Positions 26,401 through 41,036 of a stretch of 64,000 nucleotides of DNA are shown here, piece after piece. The notes under the pieces were generated by a model that did not search any database, was not told where the DNA came from, and saw only the letters and a list, made by a program, of their open reading frames with translations. A program made the position numbers and the translations under genes. Within the stretch, counting starts at the first letter, position 1; every line of letters starts with the position of its first letter. Origin of the DNA: Aphis gossypii (lineage: Eukaryota; Arthropoda; Insecta; Hemiptera; Aphididae); the NCBI RefSeq assembly GCF_020184175.1, contig NC_065530.1, positions 60,303,260-60,367,259 of the forward strand. Direction: 5' to 3'.

Positions 26401-29400
26401 AGTTAAGAAATTTTTTTAGCGCTCCGGTGAACCCGCGTGTATAACGTCAATTCGATTTATACATTAAATGTACAATTGGTAGGTACATAATAATATTATT
26501 ATACCTTCGTAAAATAATTATATAATCGTATTCTTTAATTTCTTGTTTACTTGACCGTTGTCATATTTCAATTAACTCACAAAATTCTTGAAATGAGTTA
26601 TGTGAAATCTATTCTGTATTTAATTCTACTACAAAACTGTGCAATTTATTACGTATCCGTCTATTGCTGCATACGAAATAATGCGATTGAAATAATAGAC
26701 TTAAACGCTCGCATCGTATGATTTTTAACTGTTGAGATGAGAATATTAATATGTATTGTATACTATGTACCATATAGTATATAATGTTCTGATTTAAATG
26801 TATGGCCTATAAATCTGTTTATAAAAAATTGTATGACATATATCGATATATTCTTATATTTTTTAAATAATCGCTACAGTATTATGATAGAATACAAAAT
26901 TGAAAGTGCGATATGGCAAATATTTATGGTTAAGTTGTTGAACGCTCCATATATATAACGGTTAGTACCTACACTTAAAACGAAATTATTATTATTATTA
27001 AATTATTTTAAATGTAGTATGTATATATTTTATTACAAGTTACAAAGTCGTCTTGTCCGAAAACGTGTTCAATGTAATTCTATTATAATATTTTAGTTAT
27101 TATACACACATATTGTATATTATAAATTATAATAGTTACCATATGCGACCTGCAACGATAATAATATATTTAATAAAGTATACAATTTTTGTTATAGTTC
27201 TTGTTTATTATTATTATTATTATTTTTTTATTGTACCCACTTCTTTTATAACACTTAATTGACGAGTAAAATAAGAATGAATGAATAAAAAGTTGACTTC
27301 GACATGACGTGTAGTGCGGACTGTACAATCATATATAATTTAAAGCGCTTTTAAAATAATTATAAAAATGTGTAGTATGTGTTCGACGAGCATTTATATT
27401 TTATGTACTATTATACTATTTATATAATATAAATATTTACATTATAAATTATTAGTTATAATATACAAAGTCGTTTAAATTGTATACGTTACAAAAATAG
27501 TGAGAACGCAGTATTCTTATATTAAATATGCAGTAATTTATTGTCCCCAGAATTATACTTTTTATTTTTACACTGTAAAAGTGTAAATATTTCTCTGAAA
27601 ACCAACTATATATTATATTTGGAACGAAATTAAATCATTAATATTATTTTGTTAATATGGATGTATTGTTAATTCTAGTGGGAATAAAATTTATGGAGTT
27701 ACATATTCTTCCTTTGGTCGATTTCATCAATATTTTCAAAAATAGATTCATTTTAAGTCCATTAACATTATAATTTTTTCTACAGCTATTATTAATTTTG
27801 ATGATCATATATTATCTAGTGATGTCAATCAATATTCTTGGTTTTTGGAAATCGATTACTTTTTATTTTGTATTTTTTTTGAAAGTTGCAACTATATATA
27901 ATATATTGTAATAAGTATACTGAAAGTATTAACCTTACACTCTCCTGCTACTACTGTATGATATTTTACTGCACATTTCTTTATCTCAGCTCATTTTACG
28001 TTATTAACTAAATCTTTGGCATAAATAACTATTTACTATATTAAATTTATCACCATTAATAAGCGATCATTATATGGTCATCATATCGCTCTACAAATTC
28101 TATAGTCATAAATTTGAGTTCTATATTTAGGATTTGCGTTTCGTCAAATGCGAAACGGTCAATTTTCAATTCGCTTAATTAAACATTTACATATTATTCA
28201 ATTTTTATATAATATATCCGTAATCTACCTACGCGCGCCTATATTTTTTTACGCGGTCGTAAAAATATATTACTTTTTACGTCTGTCCGTAATCAACACT
28301 ATAACTATAAGTGTATATATCACCGTGTGTCGCAGTTCATTTTTTAATTTTCTAAATTCATATCTAAAATCTACATAGGTAGATATTTATATTATCGTGG
28401 GTTACGTTCGCGCAAGAGCATCTTACAGAAGTAAAAAAAAATCGTTTTTTCTTTTTTTTAAAAAACACCCAATAACTCCTTCAGCAGGAATTAGACATAT
28501 AACCTATATATTATGTAGAAACAGTTTGCTTATATATACTATGCGTTTTTATTGGTTTTGTGCCTGTAATTTTTCAGTACAATCTCGTGATTTCCAAACA
28601 CCGGGCAATCATTGTTAATTTAATGTACATAGTGGCGACTAAGGAGCGCGTTGGCGTGCACTGGCAGAGTCCTATAATATAGCTAGTTCTATTAATTTAT
28701 TTTACTATGTAATATTATTATAACGAGCCAACGGCCTACACCGAAAACATCGAGTTACATATAATACTACACGATAAAATTATAATTTCCTCGGTCGTCC
28801 GGCAATTATTATTATTATTAAACCTGTTATCCGGCGTGTCGGAAACAAAATATCGCACTGAATACGAGACGAGATCGTATCTATTCGCTCTGCGTGTGCA
28901 ACGACAACTGCTCAAATAGTCACATTATAATACTATTTATATGTATGGTACATTAATAAATGTTTGTAATAAAAATATAATATAATATTATAAATCTATA
29001 TACATATACGCCATAATTACATAATACGTATTATACGCATGCTGTATGTATACATGAGTATATTATAATGCGCATGAACCGCAAAGAGAGCAATGGTCAT
29101 GATGATGTGTACATAGTATGTAGTTACATATTCATAGGTACTTATATGGGCACGCGACAAATTATCGTATTATTATTATCATCATCATCGTTGCCGCGCA
29201 AGAATGACGGAGATTGAGAACGAGTGGTTTCGTTAATGTTTTGAAACAATCGTAAGCGTACTTGCCAACAGTTTGTTTTTTTTTTAATAGAAGTTAACAC
29301 TCTTGGACGATTTAAAATACACGGAGGCCGATAGATATGATAATGTATACCTTTATGGCCCTTGTTATTTTCACTATTGTGGTGAACCGGCCATTAAACT

Positions 29401-30990
29401 TTTGTTTTTAAACCAACAAACATAAACGTTAATACAAACACACGCGATATATAAGAACTGTACATAATACGTGTTCGTAAAAGAATGTCCAACGTTGTTA
29501 ATGAATATCGGCCTGCGCCCTGCACAGTAGGACTATAATAACTATGCGACAACACGATCGAATCGATAAATTCAAATTTATACATTATATTATATAGCTA
29601 CCTATTATAATATATTCTGTCCCAAACACAAAAACGATTTTATGTCGTTATTATAAACAGGTCACTCACCCTGGCACCACAAGTGTAAAATGTTTGCGTG
29701 AAAATCGTATCATAACGTATAGGTATATACATATTGTATATATAAAATAAACTAGTGTATATATATAATAATCAACTGCATAGTATTATGATGGCCGTCT
29801 CGTTATTTCGGCGTGACCGCAAGTTCAAATTTTTTTTATTTATCAATTTTATAGGTTCACCCCTGCATTCTAAAAAATTGTGTCAAAAAACTAATAAGAC
29901 TTTCAAAATTTAGTACTGGTTAGAAATGTGTGCATAATTATTTCGTTTGAGTTTGGTTTAATTTTTAATACAATATATTTCTACGTATACATAATATGTG
30001 CATTAATTTTGCAGGCTTAATATATTATAATATATATATATTCGGTAGGTATAAAATAGTAGCTCAAGAAATGCTATTACTAATTTCATATTTTTTTTAA
30101 TCGATTAAAATATTGCATCAATCGATATTGATATTTTGATAACTATTATTATAGGTGTTTAACTACACTCATTTCGTAGTATGAGATACCTATAAAATTC
30201 GCACTGCAGGTACGTCTAATATACATGTATAGATAGCCGATAATACAATTAATTATCGGTTAGGTACGATGCTCGTTTTTTTCCTATATACAGTATATTA
30301 TGTATAGCGATAATTATATTCTTATTATAGTTTAGTGTTCAAATAAAGTTTAACAAAGCGCGTTCTTGCGGATGTAATTTACCCATACGTCATAGTATAA
30401 GGTCGCGAGCATTCACAATGAAAATTAAGAAAATTAAATGGAATTCAATTTAACAGAAATCCAATTAAAATGTAAAAAAAATAACACGACCTCGATTGCC
30501 GATCGCTTCAAATTGCTATAGATACTATATATTTTATGTATAGTTAAAGTACCTATAGCTATATTACGAATTGTACCGTACGCATTATAATATATAATAT
30601 ACTGCTGTGATATTCGTGTTACAACCCATGGATTTTTTACAATTATCTCGTTATGGTCTACGACGATTTACAATATCGCGGCGGACGGTACTGGCCGTTT
30701 CCAATAAACATATGCATATATAAAATATATTATGTATACAATGTGATTATAGATATTTCTATACCTGTACATAATACATAAACCTATAGTTATAACTCTA
30801 TACGAGGCGAATTATTATCGTACGATAAATTTAATCGGTTGCACAACTATATTATGATAATAACAATACGAGCGTTAACTGCACAGTTCGGAATTATTAT
30901 TATTATAATAGAAGTAGTGGTCGCGTATCGGATCTATTAGACCGTTGCCAGGACTGCGGGTGGAGATGCGCCTCCACCGATCCGATCGTT
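23487..30990. other. AT-rich non-coding DNA
   Basis: No gene is identified. Just after the duplication (23500-23770) lies a modestly GC-richer strip with open frames of up to 78 codons that lack motifs. From 24100 to 25000 the DNA is extremely AT-rich. A mixed-composition patch at 25530-25860 has three overlapping open frames on both strands (63-85 codons), none convincing. GC-richer islands at 28620-28680 and 28790-28900 show no open structure. TA microsatellite-like palindromes occur at 26255-26285. Confidence 0.5.
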
Positions 30991-31017
30991 ATAATAATAA
31001 TAATAATAATAATAATA
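30991..31017. repeat. (AAT)n microsatellite
   Basis: Nine uninterrupted trinucleotide units follow a short GC-richer segment (30940-30988). The overlapping plus-strand frame 30945-31259 is largely a translation of this repeat (a run of Asn) and is not taken as a gene. Confidence 0.9.
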
Positions 31018-34000
31018 GGTATGTAATAATAATTAATATTTTCGCTATCATCGTTATGGCGATGTTACTGTATATTATGATAGGATGCTATTTATTTGGT
31101 ATATTATTATATTATAAATTATTGATGTCCGTTTATAACATGTGCAGCGTGTGTCTCTATAGTCAGGGATTGCAGCAAAAGCGCACAGAAAATGAGTCAT
31201 TATCGTTTATTATCGTTTGTATTATATTGCAGCACACACGCATAGAACCTATAATGTAGTATTATATAGTCTCCTATAGTCTTTATAGTATTTTGAATTA
31301 CTCGTCTCATCGTAAAAATTAAAAAAAAAAATTATCATGCAATAATAATGTACATGGATATGGTGTACGGCCACGATGTTATTGGGTCGAGCACCGGTTA
31401 CTATACTTACCAGTTGTTTCTCTTCGTGGCTGCTTCGTATAGCGTCCATTACGCACGTACGATGTACCTATACGTAATATGTGCACCTACCTATAGTATA
31501 GTTTCGAAATGTTAACGCTTAAAAAACGCGTTTTCACAGACCACACCAAAAGTTCGAGGGGGGTCTGAAGTTGAAGTCGTATCACAATTATTATTATTGG
31601 TAATGACGGACGCGCGGGTAGCACGTCGACAGCCATCAAATATATAAAATATACTATATTGTTGCGTTAACATTATATTATATTAATGTGCTGGTCTAAT
31701 AAAATCCGCCAAAAATTCATACTGTTAACGTGGTAATTTTTCTTTTAGTAAATATTTCAAAAGCAAAAAAAAAGTATTAATAAATTATTCTAACTTTTGT
31801 TATTGTGTTTTAATGAGTGTGAATATGTGTTGGTTTCAACTTGTTCAATTCAATTGTCAACTTTTTCCACACGTATTATAATATTATGTAAGTATTTACT
31901 TTCGAGTTATAAAATATTGTATAAATCTAGTAGCGTTTTTAAATATTATAAGAAAGATTCTTTTAATTTCATTCGCTTAATAAAAGCTTCGTGAAACCCA
32001 AAACTTGTATGTTTATTTCATTTTAATTTGTGATGATAGATTGAAATTTTTGTTTTACATTTAAAAATTAACTGTAAATATTATCAAAGATTTATAATAT
32101 TATTATAGGACATAGGGCACTTTAGGTCATCCTCATAATTTTGTGTAAAAATAAAAAATAAAACCAATGATTTTTCGTCATTTTTTTTAAAAATAATATG
32201 AATATGACGCGTGGTGGAATAGTTGGTTTATCACAATATAAAACATCTGAAGATATTTGACGGATTCTAAAATGGATTTATTAAAAAATTTAATCGAAAT
32301 TTAAACATTTCGCCTTCAAGTTGAACATCAAAAAATAATATGTTAGTGCGATGGTCATCAAAACTCTTCGTTATTTATAATATATTCGTTTATCATTATG
32401 TAAACATATTTATCTGGACGAACGTTATTAAATTTTCGGTCGATGTATAGTTATCCTCTACTCCTTTTCATTCTATCTCGCCATCAACCATCAAGATAAA
32501 CGCAAGTTCGGTGTCGACACGATTTTTCTAGTTATAAAATTAAAATAACTATTAACTAACTATAATATAAACTATTGAGCGAATGAAAACAAGCAATTTT
32601 CACCATTCGAATCATAAATCACGCTTATGCATTATAATTTTATTTCTCACTACACTTCTTACCAATACCTACGTCGGTTGATAATTAATGACGAAAAAAA
32701 TATGTCCACCCGCGTAGTCGTATACATATTATATGACGCATTATGGTATTTAGCGCGGGCGAACGGAAGAGATTCAATATAATAATTGCCTCAAGACGAT
32801 ATTATATAATATACACATACGACATACCTACTTAAGTATAATAATATAGTATGCTATCCGAGCTGCCATGTTTTTAGGAAATTGGTTTTACGATCGGCCG
32901 AACCCGTCATCGGGTCATCCGACTAAAATTCTCTACTCACCGCTTCTCTCATACTATACAGTCCACGGAATGCGATACCGCCGCTACAACAATCATATAA
33001 TAGCCGTAATGAACTTTTCATAACGGAAATCAGTTGTTTATGTTATTGTGCACTTGCGTATTTCATTGTTTGGCGTGAATACAGTAGAAAAAAAATGAAA
33101 ATGAAATATAACAAACAATTTTATACTTAAATACATAATTATAACATAAATAGAACAAGTGATGTGTATATAAGTTTTCAAAGCAAAAATATTTAAGGCC
33201 AAAAATCAACATATGAGTAAATATATTATAAGGTCCACATAAATTTGATGAAAACGTCATTTATCAGAAAATTATAACAGTAAGTCGCGTGTTTTGAATA
33301 GCTCGTGCGTAATATCTAGTATAATATGTATTATAATTTATAATTTATTGGAACTTGAAAGTTTATAAATGTGTTTGATGAACAGTGGTGAATCAATCTT
33401 TCTAAGCAATAATTTTATCAAAAAGTTTTGACCTTAGTCACCCTTAGTCACCCTCGTCTCAAGAGAAACGAGATTAAAAAGTTCCTCGATGAGTAATACT
33501 GAGGGTGGTAAATTTTTAATGAGAATAAGATAAAAAAACTACAAAATCATTTGGGGATAATTTCAGTTAAATTATTAATCAAACAATAGAAAGGGATCCC
33601 ACACTATACCGAATAATTCAAATCGAGATCCAAAAATAAATTGTAAAAAAACGGAACGGATAGTTGTTTCAAGATATTGGGTTAGGTTGAAATTATAATA
33701 TTGTGCCGTCGTAAAATACAATAGACGAGAAGTATAATTGATTTAAGATTTGAAAGATGTGGATTGTGTATACTTATTTAGATGAATCCTTAGTCCTTCA
33801 TCTCGAAGACTTGTTTTAAAGGTGTCAATACTATATCACAAGACGAGTATTATGTATTTGTATTGAAATTATTTTTGTTGACTTCATAGACATAGAGCTG
33901 AAGTCTACTGTCTGGCGTCTGCTGTTCATTTTGTATAATCTCTACAAACGAGATCTCTATTATAAAATGGCTCCCAAACTATTGCGGTATACCTACCGAT

Positions 34001-34517
34001 TACAATAACCAAGATTATTTACATAAATTAGTATACGCATCCGGCCGGTACATAGACGTTTCGATAACAATATACAATTGTTAACATTAAACGTCGTGAT
34101 TATAATAAGCAGCGTTCACTGTTGTATATCATTAAAGAGGTGTGCAGTACTACATCGCAGTGAACACGTTATAGGCGCAAATAGTTGACCGGGGGATAGC
34201 TAAGCTCATATAAAAACCTGATTAGATGCAATACGTAAAAATATATACAGTATTGAGACATTTTCCTAATATCATAAAAATAACCGAATCCTCTCCCCCC
34301 AAAAAAAAGAAAAACGTGTGATTTTTTTACGCTCATGCGTACACTTTATATTATTATACTAGATGTATCAAAATAATTCAACTCATTTAAATGTAAAATT
34401 GTCGTATCTCCGTGATACATCGTGACCCGAGTATGTGTATCGATACTGTATATAGATAATAATAGCTGCAGTGACTTTTAAGCTCTTTCTAGACCGCAAA
34501 AATCATTTATTTTATTA
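31018..34517. other. AT-rich non-coding DNA
   Basis: No gene is recognised. Small local features are a mixed patch at 31540-31630 and GC-containing DNA at 32880-32980. An 11-bp direct repeat (cttagtcaccc / ttagtcaccct) lies at about 33433-33455. Open frames are all under about 66 codons and AT-derived. Confidence 0.55.
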
Positions 34518-34525
34518 CGTATTAT
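34518..34525. repeat. Left target-site duplication of hAT element
   Basis: CGTATTAT, identical to the 8 bases directly after the right end of the element (35333-35340). Confidence 0.9.
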
Positions 34526-35332
34526 CAGGCACGGCGCCAAGGGGGAGCAAGGTGGGGCTCTAGCCCCCCCAGAAAACAGATCAGCCCCTTCGCCAGCCCC
34601 CCCCCCCACTAAAAAATATGTACGATAGATATTGTGTAAAATATCAATATTTAGCTTATATAATATATTTGTCACAACTAAACAAATTGAGGAATAAATT
34701 AAATTTATTATTTGTCTAATAAGGAAAAAATTTACTACAATTTCAATAAAATGTGTTTTGAAATTTGTAAATTAAGAAAAAATCTTTTATTTATTTTTTA
34801 TTACCTTTATTGAGTACTAATTACTAGATGAAAATGAACAAATAAACGTATCCCAAATCATTGCATTAAAGATTATTGAAACAAATTGTTCATTACTAAA
34901 CACAATTACTTTAATTTATATTTATGAAATGTAGGTAAGTAAAAGAAACATAATTATTCATTCACAAAGGTATGTAATTAAAGTCATAAAGAACTTATCA
35001 TTTTTGTGTATCATGTCATCATTATGAATATAGTTGTTGAAGGTCTGTGATTAGACATTTTATTACATAGGGTACAAAAAAAAATATTTGACATTATTCT
35101 TAAAACATTTTAACTATTCAAAAGTTTGTATATATTATCAGTTTAGACTCTTAGAGCATACAATATAAAACGTATGTACTATATAGATAATAGCTATATT
35201 ATGTTATATGATACGAAAATATTTATATTTCATTAAAATAACCTCAGTATTTGTTGAAAAATTTTAGCCCACGTAAAAAAAAAATTTGCCCCACTCTGCC
35301 TCCCCTGGAAAAAAATTCTAGTGCCGTGCCTG
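34526..35332. mobile_element. Non-autonomous hAT-superfamily transposon (807 bp)
   Basis: The left end reads CAGGCACGGCGCCA and the reverse complement of the right end reads CAGGCACGGCACTA, so the 14-bp ends match at 12 positions. Subterminal sequence is also related by inversion: AGGGGGAGCAAGGTGGGGC on the left against AGGGGAGGCAGAGTGGGGC on the right. The element is flanked by an exact 8-bp duplication (CGTATTAT). An 8-bp target duplication and CAG-type termini are known hallmarks of hAT elements. The GC-rich ends with C runs (34597-34607) contrast with an AT-rich interior. No transposase frame is present, so movement would need a transposase made elsewhere. The intact duplication suggests the insertion is not very old. 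Confidence 0.92.
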
Positions 35333-35340
35333 CGTATTAT
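35333..35340. repeat. Right target-site duplication of hAT element
   Basis: CGTATTAT, an exact match to 34518-34525. Confidence 0.9.
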
Positions 35341-38300
35341 GATAATAGGTACTATAAAATAAATGAATAATAATATGCGTAGAAGTTTCGTGTATCTACC
35401 TACGTGTGATTTAATTTTAATTTTGATAACTCTTGAATATTATTATACGTATTTATATGTAGATACGTCATTATAACATTATTGTACTAGTCGTTTTAAG
35501 CCTTAACTCGTCTATTATCCGAATTAATTGGACAGTAAATACGCGTTTATATCCACGTGCCTCTAACATACAAAAATGAAAACGAATAAAAATAATAATA
35601 TTATAATATATTTTAATTTATAATAATATTATAAAGTAGCATTATATTTGCGAATGTATTATGTATAAATACGCAGGCAATCGCGCAGTAAAATATTAAA
35701 TATTATATGCTTTAATAAAGCAATTTAAAAGCGCAGTGAATCTACCTGAGCGTACATGTGAACGGGTTCGAATTAATTTTAATCGAACTATTTAAAAACG
35801 TTGGTTTGAAACATAAAATGAGAAAATAAAAATATAGATGTAGGATTTTTAAGACATTTAAATATATATTAGTAGTATTAATATAGGTGGATCCATATTA
35901 TAATATTATACTAAATAAATAAAGCACACCTAATGCAAGAAAAGCCAATGTCAAAAATTTTATTATTTTAACGACAGTACCTATATATTACTGTTTATTC
36001 AATTCTAAATGACTAAAACACTTAATTACTGCTGATTTTATTAAATATACGTTCAATTTTATCAACAATGTACATTAGTGGTGCTCTTATCGGAGTATCG
36101 CACCATAATATAATAATAATATAAAAACTTTAGTTGTTGCTATTTTATCATTAGTTTTCTATTTTTTCTATTTAATATATTAGAAATTATATTGGAACAC
36201 GGCTAACAGTTTACTGACTGCAGTCTGAGTAGAAATATATTTACTATGATCGGTCTCAAGTTTATAACATTCACGTAGGCATTTGAATTATCAATAAGTA
36301 ACATCATAGAACTTTATGATTACACCGACATAAATGTTTAATATCAATAAAATATTAATTTATATTATATTATTTATATTTTTTATATTAATATACACAA
36401 ACTGGATACATTTGTAAAAAGCTCATGGATAATGTTTACTTTTTCCGCTAGAATGTAGTTTTATATATAATTATATATGTATATGTTTATCGCCTATTTA
36501 TAGAATGATTGCATACGCATAAAAAATCACATTTCTTCTCGTTAAAAAATGATTTGTGTCTTTTACGCTGAACAGAAATTCATCGATACACGATTTTATG
36601 ATTTCGCCGTGCCATACCCTTGACACGGAGAGAGATAATTATTTTTACAAAAAACTGGAATCGTAAAGAATTGCTCCAACCGAATAGGTATCGTTGATCA
36701 GATATGTACGCGTGAAAGACTACAATATCATGAAATAGAAACGTTTTTTTTTTGTTCATTGAAATTGTATTTATTTTTTTACTTAACGATTTAGGCAGTT
36801 AATTAAAAAAACGTTATTTTCGTGCAGTTATGTGAAACTTCGTTTTTAATTTACACCAAATTGGGCGTCGTAGTTGTAGTAGGAGTGTGTATGACACAGT
36901 ATATTACGATATAATATAGATATTAAAAACGCACCAGTTGCTGGTCATACGTGTTATAACATAATAAATAATATAATAATATATGTTTTATAGTTTAATT
37001 TTTGAATTTCTCTAAAGTGCGGAATACTTTCACGGTGAATTTATTATTATTATTATAATATTATATGATTACCTCTGTATGTGTGTGATTCATAATTATT
37101 GCAATTTTTTCGGAATCGTGTTAATAAAATAAATAAACTAGTTCGTCAACACGCGTTTGCGTGTACCATAAAATATGACTATTATATATAGACGAGGGAA
37201 AGTCAACGATATGAACGTACGAGAAAATTATACATTTCATTCGGACCAACGCGTTACAAAATTTCGTAAATCGTCACCCAAATTTCGACTTTCCTAATCC
37301 TAGGGTTTAACTTAGAATTGTTGAAGTTAAATATTTCGATACAATATATTTTTCTAAGAACTTTAATGTTGGTAGGTACCTAACAAATTAAAATCAAATT
37401 TCGAACAAATAATTGATTAGTAAAGTTATGGCTTAAAAGTATATAGATATTTAAAGCTCGAGTTGACGGAATGGAATGGAACAGAAGTACACCGCTAACT
37501 ATTATTCCACTTCTCTGCTCGTTAAAAATGTAAATACATTTAACTAATAATTAGTTAAAACATGCAGTTGATATTCATTCTAATTAAATTTTTATACATT
37601 GATTTATTATTCAGAAAAATATTCTGCTTAGGAATATAAAATTAAAATTCAATGTTGTAGTTCAAACAACATTAATACAGTTACAAAAAATAATAATTGT
37701 AAGAAATGATAATTAAAGATATTGTTTTTAATAATTTAATTGTGCTTTAATAATTTAAAAATATAAAAAAAATGGAAAACAAAAAACATAGTTAAATATG
37801 CTTAATAATTTTTGAGAAAAACCGCGTTAACCTTTAAAATAATCACCTTGCATGTAATATAATATTGGACTAAGATGAAATGTTTTTTTTTTTTTTGTCA
37901 ATGATAGTAAAAAAATCGAAAAACCTCTACTCATCGTTGATCTGTAATCGCAGCTTCAGCGGGTAACGATAGATTCAATGTCACAATAGACTTCTGTTGC
38001 AGCGGTATCTACTATAGTAATATAGTTATATACTTATATACATACACCTATATATACATTATATATGTGAATATGCGAGTATACAGTGAACGTGTACGAT
38101 TATTTATATTATAAACACGAGTGTGTACGTAATTGAGCACAATAATCACTCTAAAACCAGTTACGCTATTGGTATATAAATATGCGCAAACCATTGTATC
38201 AATTGTTCTACGTGCAAACAAAAATAATTGTACAATGCATGCCCATTTACAATAAGAGCCGGATTTCATCATTTCAATGTACTATTAGTATAATAATATA

Positions 38301-39715
38301 TTTATATATAATATATTATTATATTATTATCTCATTATATTATGCGTACGAACACTTAAACGTCGTACAGTCTAATAAGCTCGCTCGTATTATATAGTCC
38401 TCTCCGAATGGCTCGTTTTTCTCAATGCAATTAAAAGTACATTTACTTCAAGACTGCTGTGCAGAGGCGGGCCCACTACGTTTGTCGGTCGTAGTATTTT
38501 AGGGTCTCAGTCGTATTATCTCGAACTGTAATCAATTTTTTTGCACATTTATTTCACGTTTATCCGAGCAGAGAATAACACGAAGGTATTAGATTTCGAT
38601 AAGATACAGTACGACAAAGTTATTCAAGTAGGTATTAGTAGGTATTACACTACACAGGACAAAACTGTCGAAATTCCTTTGTGGACTGAATTTGGCAATT
38701 TTGGATGTCGTTATATTATTACCTATATTATACACTCTCGATTATGCGCGTCTCCATAACGGTTATTTCGAAATTCACCGGGTGCTAATTGATTCATGTA
38801 TTAATCTCGTTTTTTACAGTTTGTGTACGCGTAAACAAACATATTATATTGTAATAAATAATAATGTCGCATTCTCTGGACAGCAACAACAACGTTTTAA
38901 CCAAACACGTAGTTATATTGTAAAATTATACACGGTTAATTTATAAACTTAATTATTTTACGAACAAAAGAATGGGCATATTAATATGATAATGACACGC
39001 GGCTACGCGAGTCTATATTATTATAACTATTATCATAATAATAACAGTTTTTTTTACAAATAAAATGACACCTATAACTTTACCTGGTATATTATAGAAG
39101 TATCCAACACCGTATTTTATGTCTTAAAAAAAAATAGTACTTGTGTAAGATAATAACAGAAACATAAACGTGTGTGTAATCTTTTCTTTTTTTACTATAA
39201 ACATATTATTTTATTTATAATAATTAATAATATAATAATATTCAACGCTATATGTAACATATGCACAATACACATAATATTATAATATTCTTTAAACATC
39301 ATATTACGGTCTTAAATTAACCGTTATGAGCCTGTATATTATAGGCACTACCGTATTCGAAATTCGCCTTTCAATGGGTTCTAGACGCTTATCTCATCAT
39401 TCAAAATACCTATGTCAGCTCTGGGATTTTAGGGGGGCCCTGGCTGCTCCCTCGGTGGCCGGGATATTGTTCATTATACCGTTGTGTGTGTAATCAAAAC
39501 GAATGTATGATAATATCAGTTGACCAGTCCTGTATGATAATATTGTTGTTAAAACGTTTTATCATCTCGATGTTTCAAACCCACTTATTACGCCATCGCA
39601 TATTGTCCACGACTTTATTATAAATAATATCACTGCATACGACAGTAGAGTGGTGTGAATAAATTATTACGATTATCACTGAGTACCTATATTATTTATT
39701 TCACGTGAATGTTAA
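35341..39715. other. AT-rich non-coding DNA
   Basis: No gene is found. Open frames at 38048-38397 and 38541-38946 are AT-derived and overlap on both strands. A short GC-rich island at 39425-39475 (GGGGGGCCCTGG followed by GGTGGCCGGG) stands out from its surroundings and may be a relic of a GC-rich transposon end, but no partner end was found. Confidence 0.55.
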
Positions 39716-39727
39716 CCCCCCCCCCCC
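39716..39727. repeat. Poly(C) tract, C12
   Basis: Twelve consecutive C residues in AT-rich DNA. G runs of this length on the opposite strand are unusual here; the only comparable tract in the window is the C11 inside the hAT element. Confidence 0.95.
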
Positions 39728-39840
39728 TTACGGCATTTTAAACACATTGAATACGCTGTATTTTGTATATGTTTCTACATAAATCCATAATAATAAATAT
39801 AAATCAATATTTTTGCAAGTATTAGAACTTACCATACGAT

Positions 39841-39861
39841 AATAATAATAATAATAATAAT
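39841..39861. repeat. (AAT)n microsatellite
   Basis: Seven uninterrupted units. On the minus strand they give the run of Tyr in the short frame at 39728-39967, which I do not regard as a gene. Confidence 0.9.
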
Positions 39862-40839
39862 TAGTACTTAACCTGTGGTTTGCAATTAGTGTGTTGAGAG
39901 TTTTTGAAACTTTTTTATAATAATTGTAGCGAGTAAATAATGTATAATAAAATACAATTTTATTCATCTAATTTTGTGTAAAAAATTAAATAATAAGTTT
40001 AAAAAAAAATGCGACATATGCTATAAGAAGTTTGCGAAAAGCACAACTGTGTGCCTGGTCAACGTATCTAGAAATTATTTTTGCTGTTTGCAAAAAAAAA
40101 AAAAAATAATAATATTTTTCTTTTACATATAGCCGTATAAGATTAATTTGTCATCTAATTTGAACTTTAAAGTTAAATTGTACAAACAAAGATTCATAAT
40201 TAATGTTTTAGTATTCACTAGACTTTGGATGATTTACTGTTATTATGGTTATGGTGTTTGAATAATTGAAACTTTTTACCACAATAATATTTATATTTTA
40301 TATTATCTCACTTCAAAGCTATTTTAATATTAGGTAAATACTCTTTCATAGTAATTTATATATGTTTTTTTAAATATAAAATAACATTGTCTTGAATAAC
40401 TTTTAGGTTAGGTTTAGTTATTGAAAATATTTATAATTTATGTATGGTATATCTTCACTTTGATATCTTTTAAATAATTAATAATTCATTTATTCTATTT
40501 ACATAAACTTGTATAAAATATAAATATTATATGGTTTCCGCGAATGTCATAAAGATTGTTTTTATGGAAAATTATTTCTTTTTATTTATCATTAATATCT
40601 TAATTTAATATGTGTATTTTTTAGATTTCATATCTGATGATATACTTTTCGAATTTCGTAATAATTAATTAAGTAATAATAAATACACAATAATATCGAC
40701 TGATTTTATATAATTTCTCTTATTAATATTCAGTTTATAATACATATAATATAGAGAGTAATTTAAAATGTATGTTACAGCAATTTTATCACGTAAATAT
40801 AAAATATTCATAAGAAAGGGAAACATTTTAATGTTAACT

Positions 40840-41036
40840 TTTTTTTATATAGAAAAATCTAAATTGATAAGTAGCTTTTAATTTTTTTACAATATTTTTG
40901 GAAGGTTTTGGGAACCAATTCTTTTTTCAATTATATTGAGAAGAATTTTTTCGAAGTATTTCAATAGGTACATAAAAATCGATTACATATGAATGTATGA
41001 TAAAATGGTTGTAACATAAATTTTGAGTCACTCTGT
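40840..41036 (-). repeat. Possible degenerate transposon end
   Basis: Read on the minus strand, the segment begins TACAGAGTGACTCAAAA. This resembles the TACAGGGTGATT start seen at 52157 and the general ACAGGGTG ends of many insect DNA transposons. The following sequence is A/T-run-rich rather than TA-palindromic. No partner end or target duplication was found and the inner boundary is a guess. Confidence 0.2.
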
